A DNA stretch of 15,146 nucleotides from an uncultured Austwickia sp. (GCA_934678955.1 CAKUSI010000055.1:1-15146), one strand, 5' to 3'. Shown: positions 1-7,055, numbered from the stretch's first letter. The notes: generated by a model from the letters alone, not told the origin. Numbers and translations are program-made.

Positions 1-270
1 ACCGTACGCATCCGCCCAGGTGCCTGCCGCCACCTCCCGCCCGTGGGCGGCAACCGTACGCAACACCCCAGGCCCCCGCCGCCACCTCCCGCCCACGGGC
101 GGCAACCGTACGCAACATCCCAGGCCCCCGCCACCACCCCCCGCCCGTGGGCAGGAAACGCACGCAACACCGCAGGCCCCCGCCGCCACCTCCCGCCCGT
201 GGGCGGCAACCGTACGCAACACCCCAGGCCCCCGCCGCCACTTCCCGCCCCCGGGCGGCAAATGTACGGG
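1..270. repeat. 52-bp tandem repeat with internal palindrome
   Basis: The CAACCGTACG-like block recurs at 51, 103, 155, 207 and 259, so the period is exactly 52 bp. ACCGTACG at 1-8 is in register with these, so the array continues left of the window. Each unit holds a 14-bp near-palindrome of the form CCGCCC-NN-GGGCGG at 37-50, 89-102, 141-154, 193-206 and 245-258. The central two bases vary (GT, AC, GT, GT, CC) while the arms are kept in four of five copies; the third ends GGGCAG. The period is not a multiple of three, so this is not a repeated peptide. No unique spacers separate the units, so it is not a CRISPR array. The role is unknown; it ends about 50 bp before the dehydrogenase start. 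Confidence 0.95.
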
Positions 271-324
271 GCCGGCGGCGCGAACGCGCGCGTGCCGGGG
301 CACGATGGGCAGGTGACCCCCACC

Positions 325-1323
325 ATGCGGGCCTGGGCCGTGCAGACCCCCGGCCCCATCGACACCGGCCCGCTGCGCCTGGTCGAGCGGCCGGTCCCGG
401 AGCCCGAGGCCGGAGAAGTGCTCGTCCGGGTCGAGGCGTGCGGCGTCTGCCGGACCGACCTGCACGTCACCGAGGGCGACCTCCCCCTCCACACTCCGGG
501 GGTAACGCCGGGCCACGAGATCGTCGGCACGGTCGCGGCGCTCGGACCGGGGGTGACCCGCTTCGCGCCAGGGGATCGCGCGGGCATCGCCTGGCTGCGC
601 CACACCTGCGGCAGCTGCCGGTTCTGCCGCACCGGCCGGGAGAACCTGTGCCGATCCTCCCGGTATACGGGCTGGGACGCCCACGGCGGGTACGCCCAGT
701 TCGCGGTCGTACCCGAGGCCTACGCGTATGCGCTCCCCGCGGAGCTCGATCCCGTCAGCGCCGCCCCGCTGCTGTGCGCGGGGATCATCGGCTACCGGGC
801 GCTGCGCCGCGCGGCGCTGCCGCCGGGCGGGTCGCTCGGCCTCTACGGCTTCGGCGGCAGCGCCCACCTCACCGCCCAGATCGCCATCGCCCAGGGCGCG
901 AGCGTGCACGTCCTGACGCGCGGCACCGGCGCGCGGGACCTCGCGCTGCGCCTGGGGGCCGCCTCCGCGGGGGACGCGAACGACGCGCCGCCGGAGCCGC
1001 TCGACTCGGCGATCATCTTCGCCCCGGCGGGCGAGCTCGTCCCGACGGCCCTCGCCGCGCTGGCGCCGGGCGGCACGCTCGCCCTCGCCGGCATCCACAT
1101 GAGCGATGTGCCCGCCCTGGACTACCAGCGGCACCTGTTCCACGAACGTACGCTCACGAGCGTCGAGTCCAACACCCGTCAGGACGGGGAGGAGCTCCTT
1201 GCCCTGGCGGCGCGCCTGGGCGTCACGCCCACCACGACCCCATACCGCTTCGAGGACGCCGACCGCGCCCTGTCCGACCTGCGCCACGGCCGGTTCGCCG
1301 GGGCCGCGGTCCTGATCATGTGA
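325..1323 (+). CDS. Zinc-dependent alcohol dehydrogenase (MDR family, AdhA-like)
   Basis: The 332-residue product belongs to the medium-chain dehydrogenase/reductase superfamily, which oxidises alcohols or reduces aldehydes with NAD(P)(H) in the cytosol. Catalytic zinc ligands are visible: C42 in CGVCRTD, H64-E65 in GHE and C151. The structural zinc is bound by C95, C98, C101 and C109. The Rossmann segment is [10 protein letters not shown] near residues 172-181, a variant typical of the AdhA-like group. The ATG at 325 follows AGGTGA at 311-316 with 8 nt spacing; an in-frame GTG at 313 lies inside that site and is less likely. The reading frame stays open into the upstream repeat array, but that part is Pro/Arg-rich and resembles no dehydrogenase. 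The gene converges on tenA with a 40-bp gap. The substrate cannot be told. Confidence 0.93.
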   Translation: MRAWAVQTPGPIDTGPLRLVERPVPEPEAGEVLVRVEACGVCRTDLHVTEGDLPLHTPGVTPGHEIVGTVAALGPGVTRFAPGDRAGIAWLRHTCGSCRFCRTGRENLCRSSRYTGWDAHGGYAQFAVVPEAYAYALPAELDPVSAAPLLCAGIIGYRALRRAALPPGGSLGLYGFGGSAHLTAQIAIAQGASVHVLTRGTGARDLALRLGAASAGDANDAPPEPLDSAIIFAPAGELVPTALAALAPGGTLALAGIHMSDVPALDYQRHLFHERTLTSVESNTRQDGEELLALAARLGVTPTTTPYRFEDADRALSDLRHGRFAGAAVLIM

Positions 1324-1363
1324 CGGCCGCCGCGGACGCGAGGATCGGCGACCGCCCCCGGGG

Positions 1364-2050
1364 TCACCCCTCGTACGCGGCCTCGAAGAAGGCCCGCTCG
1401 CACGCGACGGCCCGCGCGAACAGGTCCGCCACCGCCTCCCGTTCCGCCCCCTCCGACGGCTCGTGGGCGTCGAGCTCGTCGCGCAGGAAGCCCACCCACG
1501 TCGTGAACGCCTCGCCGCGGTGCAGGTCGACCCAGCCCAGGTGCTCCGGCCGCGTCGAGCAGTCCGCCGCCTCGGGCCGGGTGGCCCAATCGAGATAGAT
1601 CCACTCGGCCACCACCAGCACGGCGAGCACGCGCGCATAGGAGCGAGAGCCGAGCGCCTCGCGCATCAGGTCGTCGAACGCGCGGGTGGCCGCCGTCAGG
1701 CGCGGGGAGACGCGGTCCTGCGGGCTCACCCCCAGCGCGTCGAAGGAGTCGACGAAGTAGGTGTTCTCGTCGGCGGCGAACATGCCGAGCTGCCGCGCGT
1801 AGGGAAGCCGGGACGCAAGCGCCGGCGCCGACGCGCACGCCTGCCCCAGCAGGGCCGTGAACGCGTCGCAGAACTGGTAGTCCTGCACGAGGTAGTGAGT
1901 CAGCACGGAGTCGGGGACGGCGCCCGCCAGCAGCTCGTCGACGAACCGGTGGCCTACGACCGCCTGCCAATCCGTGGCGCTCGCCTCGCGCAGCCGCGCG
2001 CTGAAGCCCTCGCTCGCCGATCCGTCGGTCCCGTTCGCTCGCTCCGTCAT
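1364..2050 (-). CDS. TenA-like protein without the canonical catalytic cysteine
   Basis: The 228-residue helical protein resembles the TenA/thiaminase II family, which salvages the pyrimidine part of thiamin. By recall of Bacillus subtilis TenA, the acidic residue of HYLVQDYQF (D57) matches D44, and E218 in ACERAFF matches E205. The segment VLAVLVVAEWIY aligns with the one holding catalytic Cys135, but here the aligned residue is A148, followed by E149. A tyrosine corresponding to Y112 also appears to be missing. Known Cys-less TenA_E proteins exist, so this may be active with another chemistry or another substrate. The start is ATG at 2050, with TAGGTT 7 nt upstream suggesting a leaderless transcript; GGTAGG could instead act as a ribosome site. 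A TTG at 2068 would add six residues. No thiamin gene is nearby. Confidence 0.82.
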   Translation of the reverse strand: MTERANGTDGSASEGFSARLREASATDWQAVVGHRFVDELLAGAVPDSVLTHYLVQDYQFCDAFTALLGQACASAPALASRLPYARQLGMFAADENTYFVDSFDALGVSPQDRVSPRLTAATRAFDDLMREALGSRSYARVLAVLVVAEWIYLDWATRPEAADCSTRPEHLGWVDLHRGEAFTTWVGFLRDELDAHEPSEGAEREAVADLFARAVACERAFFEAAYEG

Positions 2051-2057
2051 GTCGCCG

Positions 2058-2063
2058 AACCTA
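2058..2063 (-). promoter_or_regulatory. Candidate -10 element for a leaderless tenA-like mRNA
   Basis: On the minus strand TAGGTT fits TANNNT and lies exactly 7 nt before the ATG at 2050. This would place transcription initiation at or next to the start codon. No convincing -35 element is seen. The hexamer overlaps a possible Shine-Dalgarno GGTAGG, so both readings are open. Confidence 0.5.
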
Positions 2064-2083
2064 CCCAACCGCGCTGAGCGCGG

Positions 2084-2132
2084 CTCGACGACACCGCTCG
2101 ACGAGACCGGATCGACGACACCGGATCGACGA
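2084..2132. repeat. Short 13-14-bp direct repeats
   Basis: TCGACGA occurs at 2085, 2098, 2112 and 2126, at steps of 13, 14 and 14 bp. Three copies continue as C/G-ACCG. The repeats lie in the 103-bp gap between the acyl-CoA synthetase stop and the tenA-like start, upstream of its candidate promoter. A small inverted repeat, CGCGC-TGA-GCGCG, lies nearby at about 2070-2082. Function is unknown; repeated protein-binding sites or slippage are both possible. Confidence 0.75.
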
Positions 2133-2153
2133 GCGAAGGCCGGAACCCGCGAA

Positions 2154-3788
2154 TCAGCCCCGGATGCGCGTGGCGCTGCCGCCCCACTCCGCGTCGCGCA
2201 ACGCGAACTTCTGGATCTTGCCCGTGCTGGTCTTGGGCAGCTCGACCACGAACTCCACGGCCTTGGGCGCCTTGTACCTCGCGATCTTCGACTTCACGTG
2301 CTCGATCAGCTCCTCGGAGGTGGCCTTCGCCCCGTCCTTGAGCTTCACGAAGCCCTTGGGCACCTCGCCCCACTTCTCGTCGGGGACGCCGACCACGGCC
2401 ACCTCCAGCACGGCCGGGTGACTCATCAGCGCCTGCTCGACCTCGACGGTCGAGATGTTCTCGCCGCCGGAGATCACGACATCCTTCGCGCGGTCGCGCA
2501 GCTCCACGTAGCCGTCCGGGTGCATGACGCCCAGATCACCCGTGTGGAACCAGCCACCCTCGAACGCGAGCTTCGTGCCGTCGGGGTCCTTGTAGTACCC
2601 GGCCATCAGGTTGTTGCCGCGCATCGCGATCTCGCCCATGGTCTCGCCGTCCGCGGGGACGTCGTTCATCTCGGTGTCCACCACCCGCATGCGGTCCGCC
2701 TGCACCATGCCGACCCCCTGCCGGGACAGCAGCTTGGCCTTCATCTCCCGGTCCAGGCCCTCCCAGGCGTCCTGGGGCTCGCAGACCGAGTACGGGCCGT
2801 AGACCTCGGTCAGGCCGTAGACATGCACGATGTGGAAGCCGAGGTCCTCCATCCCGAGGATGGTGGCCGGGGCGGGGGGCGCGCCGGCGGTCGTGATGAC
2901 CACGGGGTGATCCAGCGCGCTCGCGCCGGGATCGTTCGCGATCGCCGTCAGGACGGTCGGCGCCCCGTTGAGGTGGGTGATGCCCTCCTCACGCAGCAGG
3001 ATCCAGATCGCGTCGCCGCGCACCTCGCGCAGGCACACGTGGGTGCCGCCGATCGCGGTGATCGCCCACGTGGTGCACCATCCGTTGCAGTGGAACATCG
3101 GCAGCGTCCACAGATAACGGGTATCCCGCGTGAAACCCGAGTGGATGATCTCGCCGAAGCTGTTGAGGTAGGCGCCGCGGTGGGAGTAGAGGACGCCCTT
3201 GGGCCGCCCGGTCGTGCCCGACGTGTAGTTGAGGCACATGTGCAGGTCCTCGTCGTCCACGGCCCATTCCAGGTCGGCGGCTTCGCCCGCGCGGCCGCGG
3301 AAGTCGGCGAGGTCGATCAGCCGCTCCCCCATCGCGTCCCGCACCTGGTCGGAGGCGCGCTCTCCCGCGACGTCGTCGTCGATGAGCACCACGTCGGTCA
3401 CCGTGTCGACGTCCGCGACGGCCCGGGCCACCACGTCCGCCAGCCCGCCGTCGACGACCACGACCTTGGCCTCGCTGTGCCGCAGGATGTAGGCGATCTC
3501 CTCGGCCGACAGCCGCGTGTTCACCGCCACGAGGATGGCGCCCAGCAACGGCACCGCATAATGCGCCGCCAGCATGTGCGGGACGTTCGGCATGATGTAG
3601 GCGACCCGGTCGCCGCGCCCGATCCCGCTGGCCGCCAGGGCCTTGGCCATCACCTGGACCTCGTCGGCGAACTCCTTGTAGCTCCAGGAATCTTCGCCGT
3701 ACACGACCGCCTTCTTGTCGGGCCACACGGCCGCCGAACGGGCGAGGAAGGACAGCGGGGTCAGCGGGGTGAAGTCGACGCGGTCCAT
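2154..3788 (-). CDS. Acyl-CoA synthetase (AMP-forming, medium/long-chain type)
   Basis: The 544-residue adenylate-forming enzyme activates a carboxylic acid with ATP to an acyl-AMP and then transfers it to CoA. Motifs appear in the expected order: phosphate loop YTSGTTGRPKG at 188-198, YGLTE at 324-328, HTGD at 415-418, hinge region RDRAKDVVISGGENIS at 431-446 and catalytic lysine K524 in TSTGK. Length is normal for the AlkK/FadD-like AMP-binding branch, in which medium-chain or branched acids are common substrates; the actual substrate is not readable. The ATG at 3788 follows GAGGAG at 3794-3799 with 5 nt spacing. The tenA-like gene lies 103 bp downstream on the same strand and could be co-transcribed, but has its own candidate promoter. 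Confidence 0.95.
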   Translation of the reverse strand: MDRVDFTPLTPLSFLARSAAVWPDKKAVVYGEDSWSYKEFADEVQVMAKALAASGIGRGDRVAYIMPNVPHMLAAHYAVPLLGAILVAVNTRLSAEEIAYILRHSEAKVVVVDGGLADVVARAVADVDTVTDVVLIDDDVAGERASDQVRDAMGERLIDLADFRGRAGEAADLEWAVDDEDLHMCLNYTSGTTGRPKGVLYSHRGAYLNSFGEIIHSGFTRDTRYLWTLPMFHCNGWCTTWAITAIGGTHVCLREVRGDAIWILLREEGITHLNGAPTVLTAIANDPGASALDHPVVITTAGAPPAPATILGMEDLGFHIVHVYGLTEVYGPYSVCEPQDAWEGLDREMKAKLLSRQGVGMVQADRMRVVDTEMNDVPADGETMGEIAMRGNNLMAGYYKDPDGTKLAFEGGWFHTGDLGVMHPDGYVELRDRAKDVVISGGENISTVEVEQALMSHPAVLEVAVVGVPDEKWGEVPKGFVKLKDGAKATSEELIEHVKSKIARYKAPKAVEFVVELPKTSTGKIQKFALRDAEWGGSATRIRG

Positions 3789-3880
3789 GGCATCTCCTCA
3801 AAGGGTGGGGGGTCGGCTCCGCCCTGTCGGGCTTCGGCATAGCCCACCACAACCGACGCGTCCATGGGGGTTTTCGCGCG

Positions 3881-3922
3881 GGGGCACGCTCGCACGCTGC
3901 GTCAAAAGTGCGAGCGCGCCCC
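3881..3922 (-). terminator. Long stem-loop, candidate terminator of the secreted-protein gene
   Basis: Arms at 3881-3895 and 3908-3922 form a 15-bp stem with a single A/C mismatch around a 12-nt loop. It begins 30 bp past the stop of the secreted-protein gene and about 90 bp before the acyl-CoA synthetase start. No T-tract follows on either strand, which is common for hairpin-only terminators in high-GC Actinomycetota. It could instead be an operator or leader element for the synthetase gene, since it lies upstream of that start. Confidence 0.6.
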
Positions 3923-3951
3923 CTGAAGTCACGGCCTCGAAGCCCGGGCGA

Positions 3952-4479
3952 TCAGGACCAGCACGTGAGCGTGACCCGCACGTCGTACCAGAGCCCGCCG
4001 AGCAGGTCACGGTAGGTGTTGGTGACCTCGGAGCCTGTGCAGTTGTAGAAGCCGGCCTGGCGGGCCAGCATTCGCGCCCAGTCCCAGGCGCCGTCCCTGG
4101 CGTAGCTGTACGTCTGGGAGCGCACGCTCCCCACGAAGGTGCGGGTCTGCGCGGATGACCCGCCGGACCCGCCGCCGATCGGCCCCAGGATGGGGCGCGG
4201 CTTCGGGGTCTTCTTGGGCGGCGCGGGGACGGGCATCGATACGGGAGGCGTGGGAGCCGGGAGCGGCAGCAGAACCGCCGGAGGCTGTACGGGCTGGGCC
4301 ACCGGACGCGGCACGGGAGGTCGCAGGATGGGCCTCGGCTGCAGTTCGGGATCGACGGGTTCCACGATCCGGCGGTCACGAAGCTCGTCGATCGGGGCGG
4401 CCAGGGCGGGCAGCGCTCCGACACCGAGCAACGTCGCGGTCGCAGCCGCGCTGAGTGCGATGGTCTTCAGGCGGGACAT
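3952..4479 (-). CDS. Secreted proline-rich protein of unknown function
   Basis: The 175-residue product starts with a classical signal peptide: basic SRLK, a hydrophobic stretch at about 6-23 and a likely cleavage at PALA-AP after residue 27. The mature part has a long Pro-rich segment with repeated PxP and VPxPxP motifs (about 40-105), then a GGGSGGSS linker, then a compact C-terminal region of about 65 residues with a cysteine in YNCTGSEV and one in TLTCWS at the end. The two cysteines could form a disulfide outside the membrane. I do not recognise the domain. A Pro-rich stalk plus a small cysteine domain suggests it spans or sits in the cell wall. ATG at 4479 follows AGGAG at 4484-4488. 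The frame is open further upstream but that part would bury the signal peptide, so it is rejected. Confidence 0.8.
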   Translation of the reverse strand: MSRLKTIALSAAATATLLGVGALPALAAPIDELRDRRIVEPVDPELQPRPILRPPVPRPVAQPVQPPAVLLPLPAPTPPVSMPVPAPPKKTPKPRPILGPIGGGSGGSSAQTRTFVGSVRSQTYSYARDGAWDWARMLARQAGFYNCTGSEVTNTYRDLLGGLWYDVRVTLTCWS

Positions 4480-4817
4480 GATGCTCCTGACACGTGAGAC
4501 GGGACCGGCCGAACGGCCGGCCGGATGACACCTTCGAGGGTTCCTCGGTGGCCTCGTCGGGCGCGTCAGGCCGGGGTCGTATCCCCTGCCCTGCCCGGTC
4601 GTTCCCGGGCGGTAGGCACCCACGGGGGAGCCGTACCGCTCCGGACCGACCCTCCAGGCCGCCTCGCGTCGCCGCCGCGCGACTCACGGCGGGGGGCGAC
4701 AGGGACTGGACGCGCGTCCTACCATCGACCTAGCCCGCCGGGGGCGGGACGCGGATCGGGGCACGTGCGGGGGCACGGGGGATCCGCACAGGTGTGGGGA
4801 CCGATGGGGGACGACCT
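4480..4817. promoter_or_regulatory. Divergent intergenic region with clustered hairpins
   Basis: This 338-bp gap separates the secreted-protein gene from the divergent gene at 4818, so its hairpins should not be terminators. Stems seen: 4505-4520 (CCGGCC/GGCCGG), 4573-4586 (GGGG/CCCC), 4593-4610 (GCCCGG/CCGGGC), 4609-4639 (GCGGTA/TACCGC plus an inner stem) and 4668-4700 (GTCGCC/GGCGAC plus an inner stem). A 12-bp perfect palindrome GGACGCGCGTCC lies at 4708-4719. An imperfect palindrome at 4784-4797 sits just upstream of the plus-strand gene. No convincing -35/-10 pair and no coding ORF was found. A structured 5' leader of the secreted-protein mRNA is the simplest reading. Confidence 0.55.
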
Positions 4818-5483
4818 ATGGGGGACGTGGAGCGACCCGACGCCGACGCCACGCGCCGGCTGATGGGCTTGCAGATGATGGAGCGCCTCGCGGAGGCGCT
4901 GGAGGACCGCTTCGAGGCGCAGGTCCGGGCGGCCTGCCTCTCCGGGCTTGCGCTTCCCGCGGAGCGGCTGCACGACTATCTGACGGGCGTCGCCGACGGC
5001 CACGAGCCGCGCGTACGGCTCCTCTTCGAGCTGTATGAGTCCGGCGCGCTCGACCTGTCCGGGGCGCTCGCCGACGTGCCGCAGACCTGCTTCTTCCTCG
5101 GCGCGGCGGCGCGCTACCACGTGCCGCTGCGGTCGTGGCTGGACATCTTCGGAGCGCCGCAGACCTTCGAGCCGGTGCGGTCCGATCCGCCGGTGCTGGA
5201 ACTGTGGAGTGCCGGGGACCTGACCTGGAGCCGGTCCCGCGAATCGGCAGAGGACGCTGCGGCGTTCCTCACCGTGCTGCTCGATCGACCGGTCGCGCTG
5301 TGGCACGCCCGGGTGCCGATCGGACGGTTGCGCATCGTCGCGGCCGACGAGTGGTCCGGTCGTTCGGCCGGGCGGGTGGTCGTGCCGCCCGGCCTGGTCG
5401 AGGCGGAGCAGATGACCCCCGGCGAGACCCTTCCGACGGATCGCCCCCTGCTCCCGCGACCGCGGATCGTCACCGACCCCTGA
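4818..5483 (+). CDS. Conserved-looking protein of unknown function
   Basis: I do not recognise this 221-residue protein. The first 80 residues look helical and charged (MMERLAEALEDRFEAQVRAACLSG), with no signal peptide or membrane segment. A middle part runs CFFLGAAARYHVPLRSWLDIFGAP, followed by a mixed region with WSAGDLTWSRSRESAEDAAAFL and a Pro-rich C-terminus. Codon use is like its neighbours, which supports real coding. The ATG at 4818 follows GGGGGA at 4806-4811 with 6 nt spacing; an in-frame GTG at 4794 has no comparable site. It converges on the pRiA4b-type gene with only 27 bp between stops. It is probably cytosolic. Confidence 0.72.
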   Translation: MGDVERPDADATRRLMGLQMMERLAEALEDRFEAQVRAACLSGLALPAERLHDYLTGVADGHEPRVRLLFELYESGALDLSGALADVPQTCFFLGAAARYHVPLRSWLDIFGAPQTFEPVRSDPPVLELWSAGDLTWSRSRESAEDAAAFLTVLLDRPVALWHARVPIGRLRIVAADEWSGRSAGRVVVPPGLVEAEQMTPGETLPTDRPLLPRPRIVTDP

Positions 5484-5524
5484 GCGTCCTGGCGCGGCGT
5501 CGGAAGCGTCCTAGCGCGGCGACG
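5484..5524. repeat. 19-bp direct repeat across the convergent gene ends
   Basis: GCGTCCTGGCGCGGCGTCG at 5484-5502 is repeated as GCGTCCTAGCGCGGCGACG at 5506-5524, with two mismatches and a 22-bp period. One mismatch creates the CTA at 5511-5513, the TAG stop of the minus-strand gene. A local duplication may have supplied the present stop codon and last codons of that gene. Confidence 0.85.
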
Positions 5525-6989
5525 AGGCGAGGAGCGCCGTCCGCGCGAGGCGACGACCCGCGTCGGTGAGAGCACCGGCGACGGTCAGGAAACCGGCGAG
5601 TTCCAGCACGGTCCACACGGGCGCGGACCAGGCCAGCACGTCGTCACCGCTCGGCGCTCGGTCTTCCGAGCGCCACCCCAGCAGCGCGAGCAGCTCGGAG
5701 CCCACGAGACGGAAGACCGACTGCGCGGGCTCCGACGGCAGCGCGGTGGGCGAGGACGGCTCGGCCGCCGCGACCAGGAGCGCCAACACGCACGCCTGCC
5801 GCTCGTGCTCCTGGCGGGCGTCGGTGAGGTGCTCCGCGACCGACATCCAGGCGTCGATCGGATCCGTCGCACCGTGGTCGGGCACCCCCGTCAGCAACCG
5901 CCGTGACGGCGCGACGACGGCCTCCGCCTCCGCCGCGGAGAGACCATCGACCGTCATCTCCCGCCCGAGCTCCGGCGGCTCGCAGGTCAGGTCGAGCCCG
6001 GCCGCGGCGACCAGCGCCGCGAGGGAGGGCAGCGCGTCCGCTTCGTGGCAGCGGTCGACAAGCTCTGCGAAGGCGGGGCTGAGGCGCGGGTTGTCGACAA
6101 GATTCGCGCTGACGGCATACGCCCTGGCCACGGACCGGAGCAACTCCTCGAGGTCGACGTCCTCCAACGCGGCGTCGTCCGGGTCGAAGTCCTCACCGAT
6201 CCAGGCCAGTACGTCGTCCAGCTCTTCGGCGGGCAGCGGCTCGCCCCCCGATTCGCCCTCCTCGCCCCGCAGCGCGGCGGCGATCTGGTTGTACCGGGCG
6301 ATGCCGCCGATGTCCTCCGGAGGGCCCGCCCGTTCTCCGGCGAGGCAGGCCGCCCGGGGCTCCTCGGCGTCGCGCGGCCGGATCGACTCCAGCTCCATGG
6401 TGTGTTCCCAGCCGTCGCCGAAGTCGTAGTCATACATCAGCCGGTCTCCCACGGCGCGGAGCACCTGGTCGAGCCGCACCTCGCGCTCCGGAGGCAGGTC
6501 GGGGTCCGCTACCTCGACCATGCCCTCGTTGGGGAAGGGCCGCAGCCGCCGGTCCCGGGCGCCGTCGATCGCGGGGACGAAGGAATGCAGGTGGTAGTCG
6601 AACCACCCGAACGATGCCTGGAGAAGGGTGTGCACCTGGTCCAGCGTGAGGTCCCCGGCCAGGTCCAGGCGCCGCCAGATCGCGGGCTGCGCGCCGTCCA
6701 GATCCACCCGGACGCGCAGGGTGGACACCTGCGCGGGGGCGTCCGGCACCTCGAACCGCGGCTCGGGAGTGCTGAGCGCCCCCGCCGCCACCGCGCCCCT
6801 CTCCGCGCCCCTGCCGGCGTCGGCGAGCGGGCCCGCGGTGGCATGAAGCGCGTGCCAGGCCGCGATCGGGTCGCCCCCGTGCGCCGCGATCACCTCCGAG
6901 GCGACGGCCGCGACCTCGAAGGATGGGAGCCGCGCCGGGGCGTCCTCGGCCGAGAAGGCGAACGGTCTCTTTCTCTTACGGGGTGTCAC
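5511..6989 (-). CDS. Plasmid pRiA4b ORF-3 family protein
   Basis: The 492-residue protein contains a pRiA4b ORF-3-like domain at about 90-285. Family hallmarks are visible: RVDLDGAQPAIWRRL at 94-108, HTLLQASFGWFDYHLHSF at 120-137, YDYDFGDGWEHTMEL at 186-200 and a Cys/GPPEDIGG segment at 215-229. The biochemical role of this family is not established. The N-terminal 90 residues begin TPRKRKRP, which is strongly basic. About 205 acidic, helical residues follow the domain and match nothing I know. The start is uncertain: GTG at 6989 fits because MTPRKRKRP opens there and CAGAGT lies 7 nt upstream; GTG at 6998 is an alternative. The frame runs open much further upstream, but that part is antisense to the divergent gene and lacks family features. 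Confidence 0.85.
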   Translation of the reverse strand: MTPRKRKRPFAFSAEDAPARLPSFEVAAVASEVIAAHGGDPIAAWHALHATAGPLADAGRGAERGAVAAGALSTPEPRFEVPDAPAQVSTLRVRVDLDGAQPAIWRRLDLAGDLTLDQVHTLLQASFGWFDYHLHSFVPAIDGARDRRLRPFPNEGMVEVADPDLPPEREVRLDQVLRAVGDRLMYDYDFGDGWEHTMELESIRPRDAEEPRAACLAGERAGPPEDIGGIARYNQIAAALRGEEGESGGEPLPAEELDDVLAWIGEDFDPDDAALEDVDLEELLRSVARAYAVSANLVDNPRLSPAFAELVDRCHEADALPSLAALVAAAGLDLTCEPPELGREMTVDGLSAAEAEAVVAPSRRLLTGVPDHGATDPIDAWMSVAEHLTDARQEHERQACVLALLVAAAEPSSPTALPSEPAQSVFRLVGSELLALLGWRSEDRAPSGDDVLAWSAPVWTVLELAGFLTVAGALTDAGRRLARTALLASSPR

Positions 6990-7055
6990 GCCCTCCACTC
7001 TGACAGTTCTCGGCCGCTGCGGACGCGGCGGCCGGGGTTGGGTAGCGTCGAGGTC
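6990..7055. promoter_or_regulatory. Divergent promoter region with a hairpin
   Basis: The 66-bp gap between two divergent starts contains GCCGCTGC-GGAC-GCGGCGGC at 7013-7032, an 8-bp stem (one G/T pair) with a 4-nt loop. It sits between the candidate -10 elements of both genes: TAGCGT for the plus-strand gene and the weaker CAGAGT (6997-7002) for the minus-strand gene. This placement fits an operator acting on both, but that is inference. Confidence 0.45.
7043..7048 (+). promoter_or_regulatory. Candidate -10 element, leaderless start of the gene at 7056
   Basis: TAGCGT fits TANNNT and ends exactly 7 nt before the ATG at 7056. No good Shine-Dalgarno site is present; GAGG is only 3 nt from the ATG. 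No -35 element is recognisable. Confidence 0.55.

Noticed and set aside
1..270. CRISPR array
   Set aside because: Units are contiguous at 52 bp without unique spacers, and no cas gene is present.
1324..1363. Bidirectional terminator between adh and tenA
   Set aside because: Only a 4-bp GACC/GGTC pairing is visible, too weak to call.
147..1598. Arg/Pro-rich frame over the dehydrogenase gene
   Set aside because: It is a shadow of the real gene in another frame, with biased composition and no motif.
1974..3842. Open plus-strand frame of about 620 codons opposite the acyl-CoA synthetase
   Set aside because: It is antisense to a gene with full motifs, is His/Val/Arg-rich and shows no domain; high-GC codon bias makes such frames common.
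4480..4740. ydaO-type c-di-AMP riboswitch before the secreted-protein gene
   Set aside because: The conserved GGGGUGAAU- and CCGAACCCGUCAGCUAA-like motifs were looked for on both strands and not found.
6045..7055. Upstream extension of the plus-strand frame of the gene at 7056
   Set aside because: It runs antisense to the pRiA4b-type gene and has no recognisable content; the ATG at 7056 has the promoter signal.
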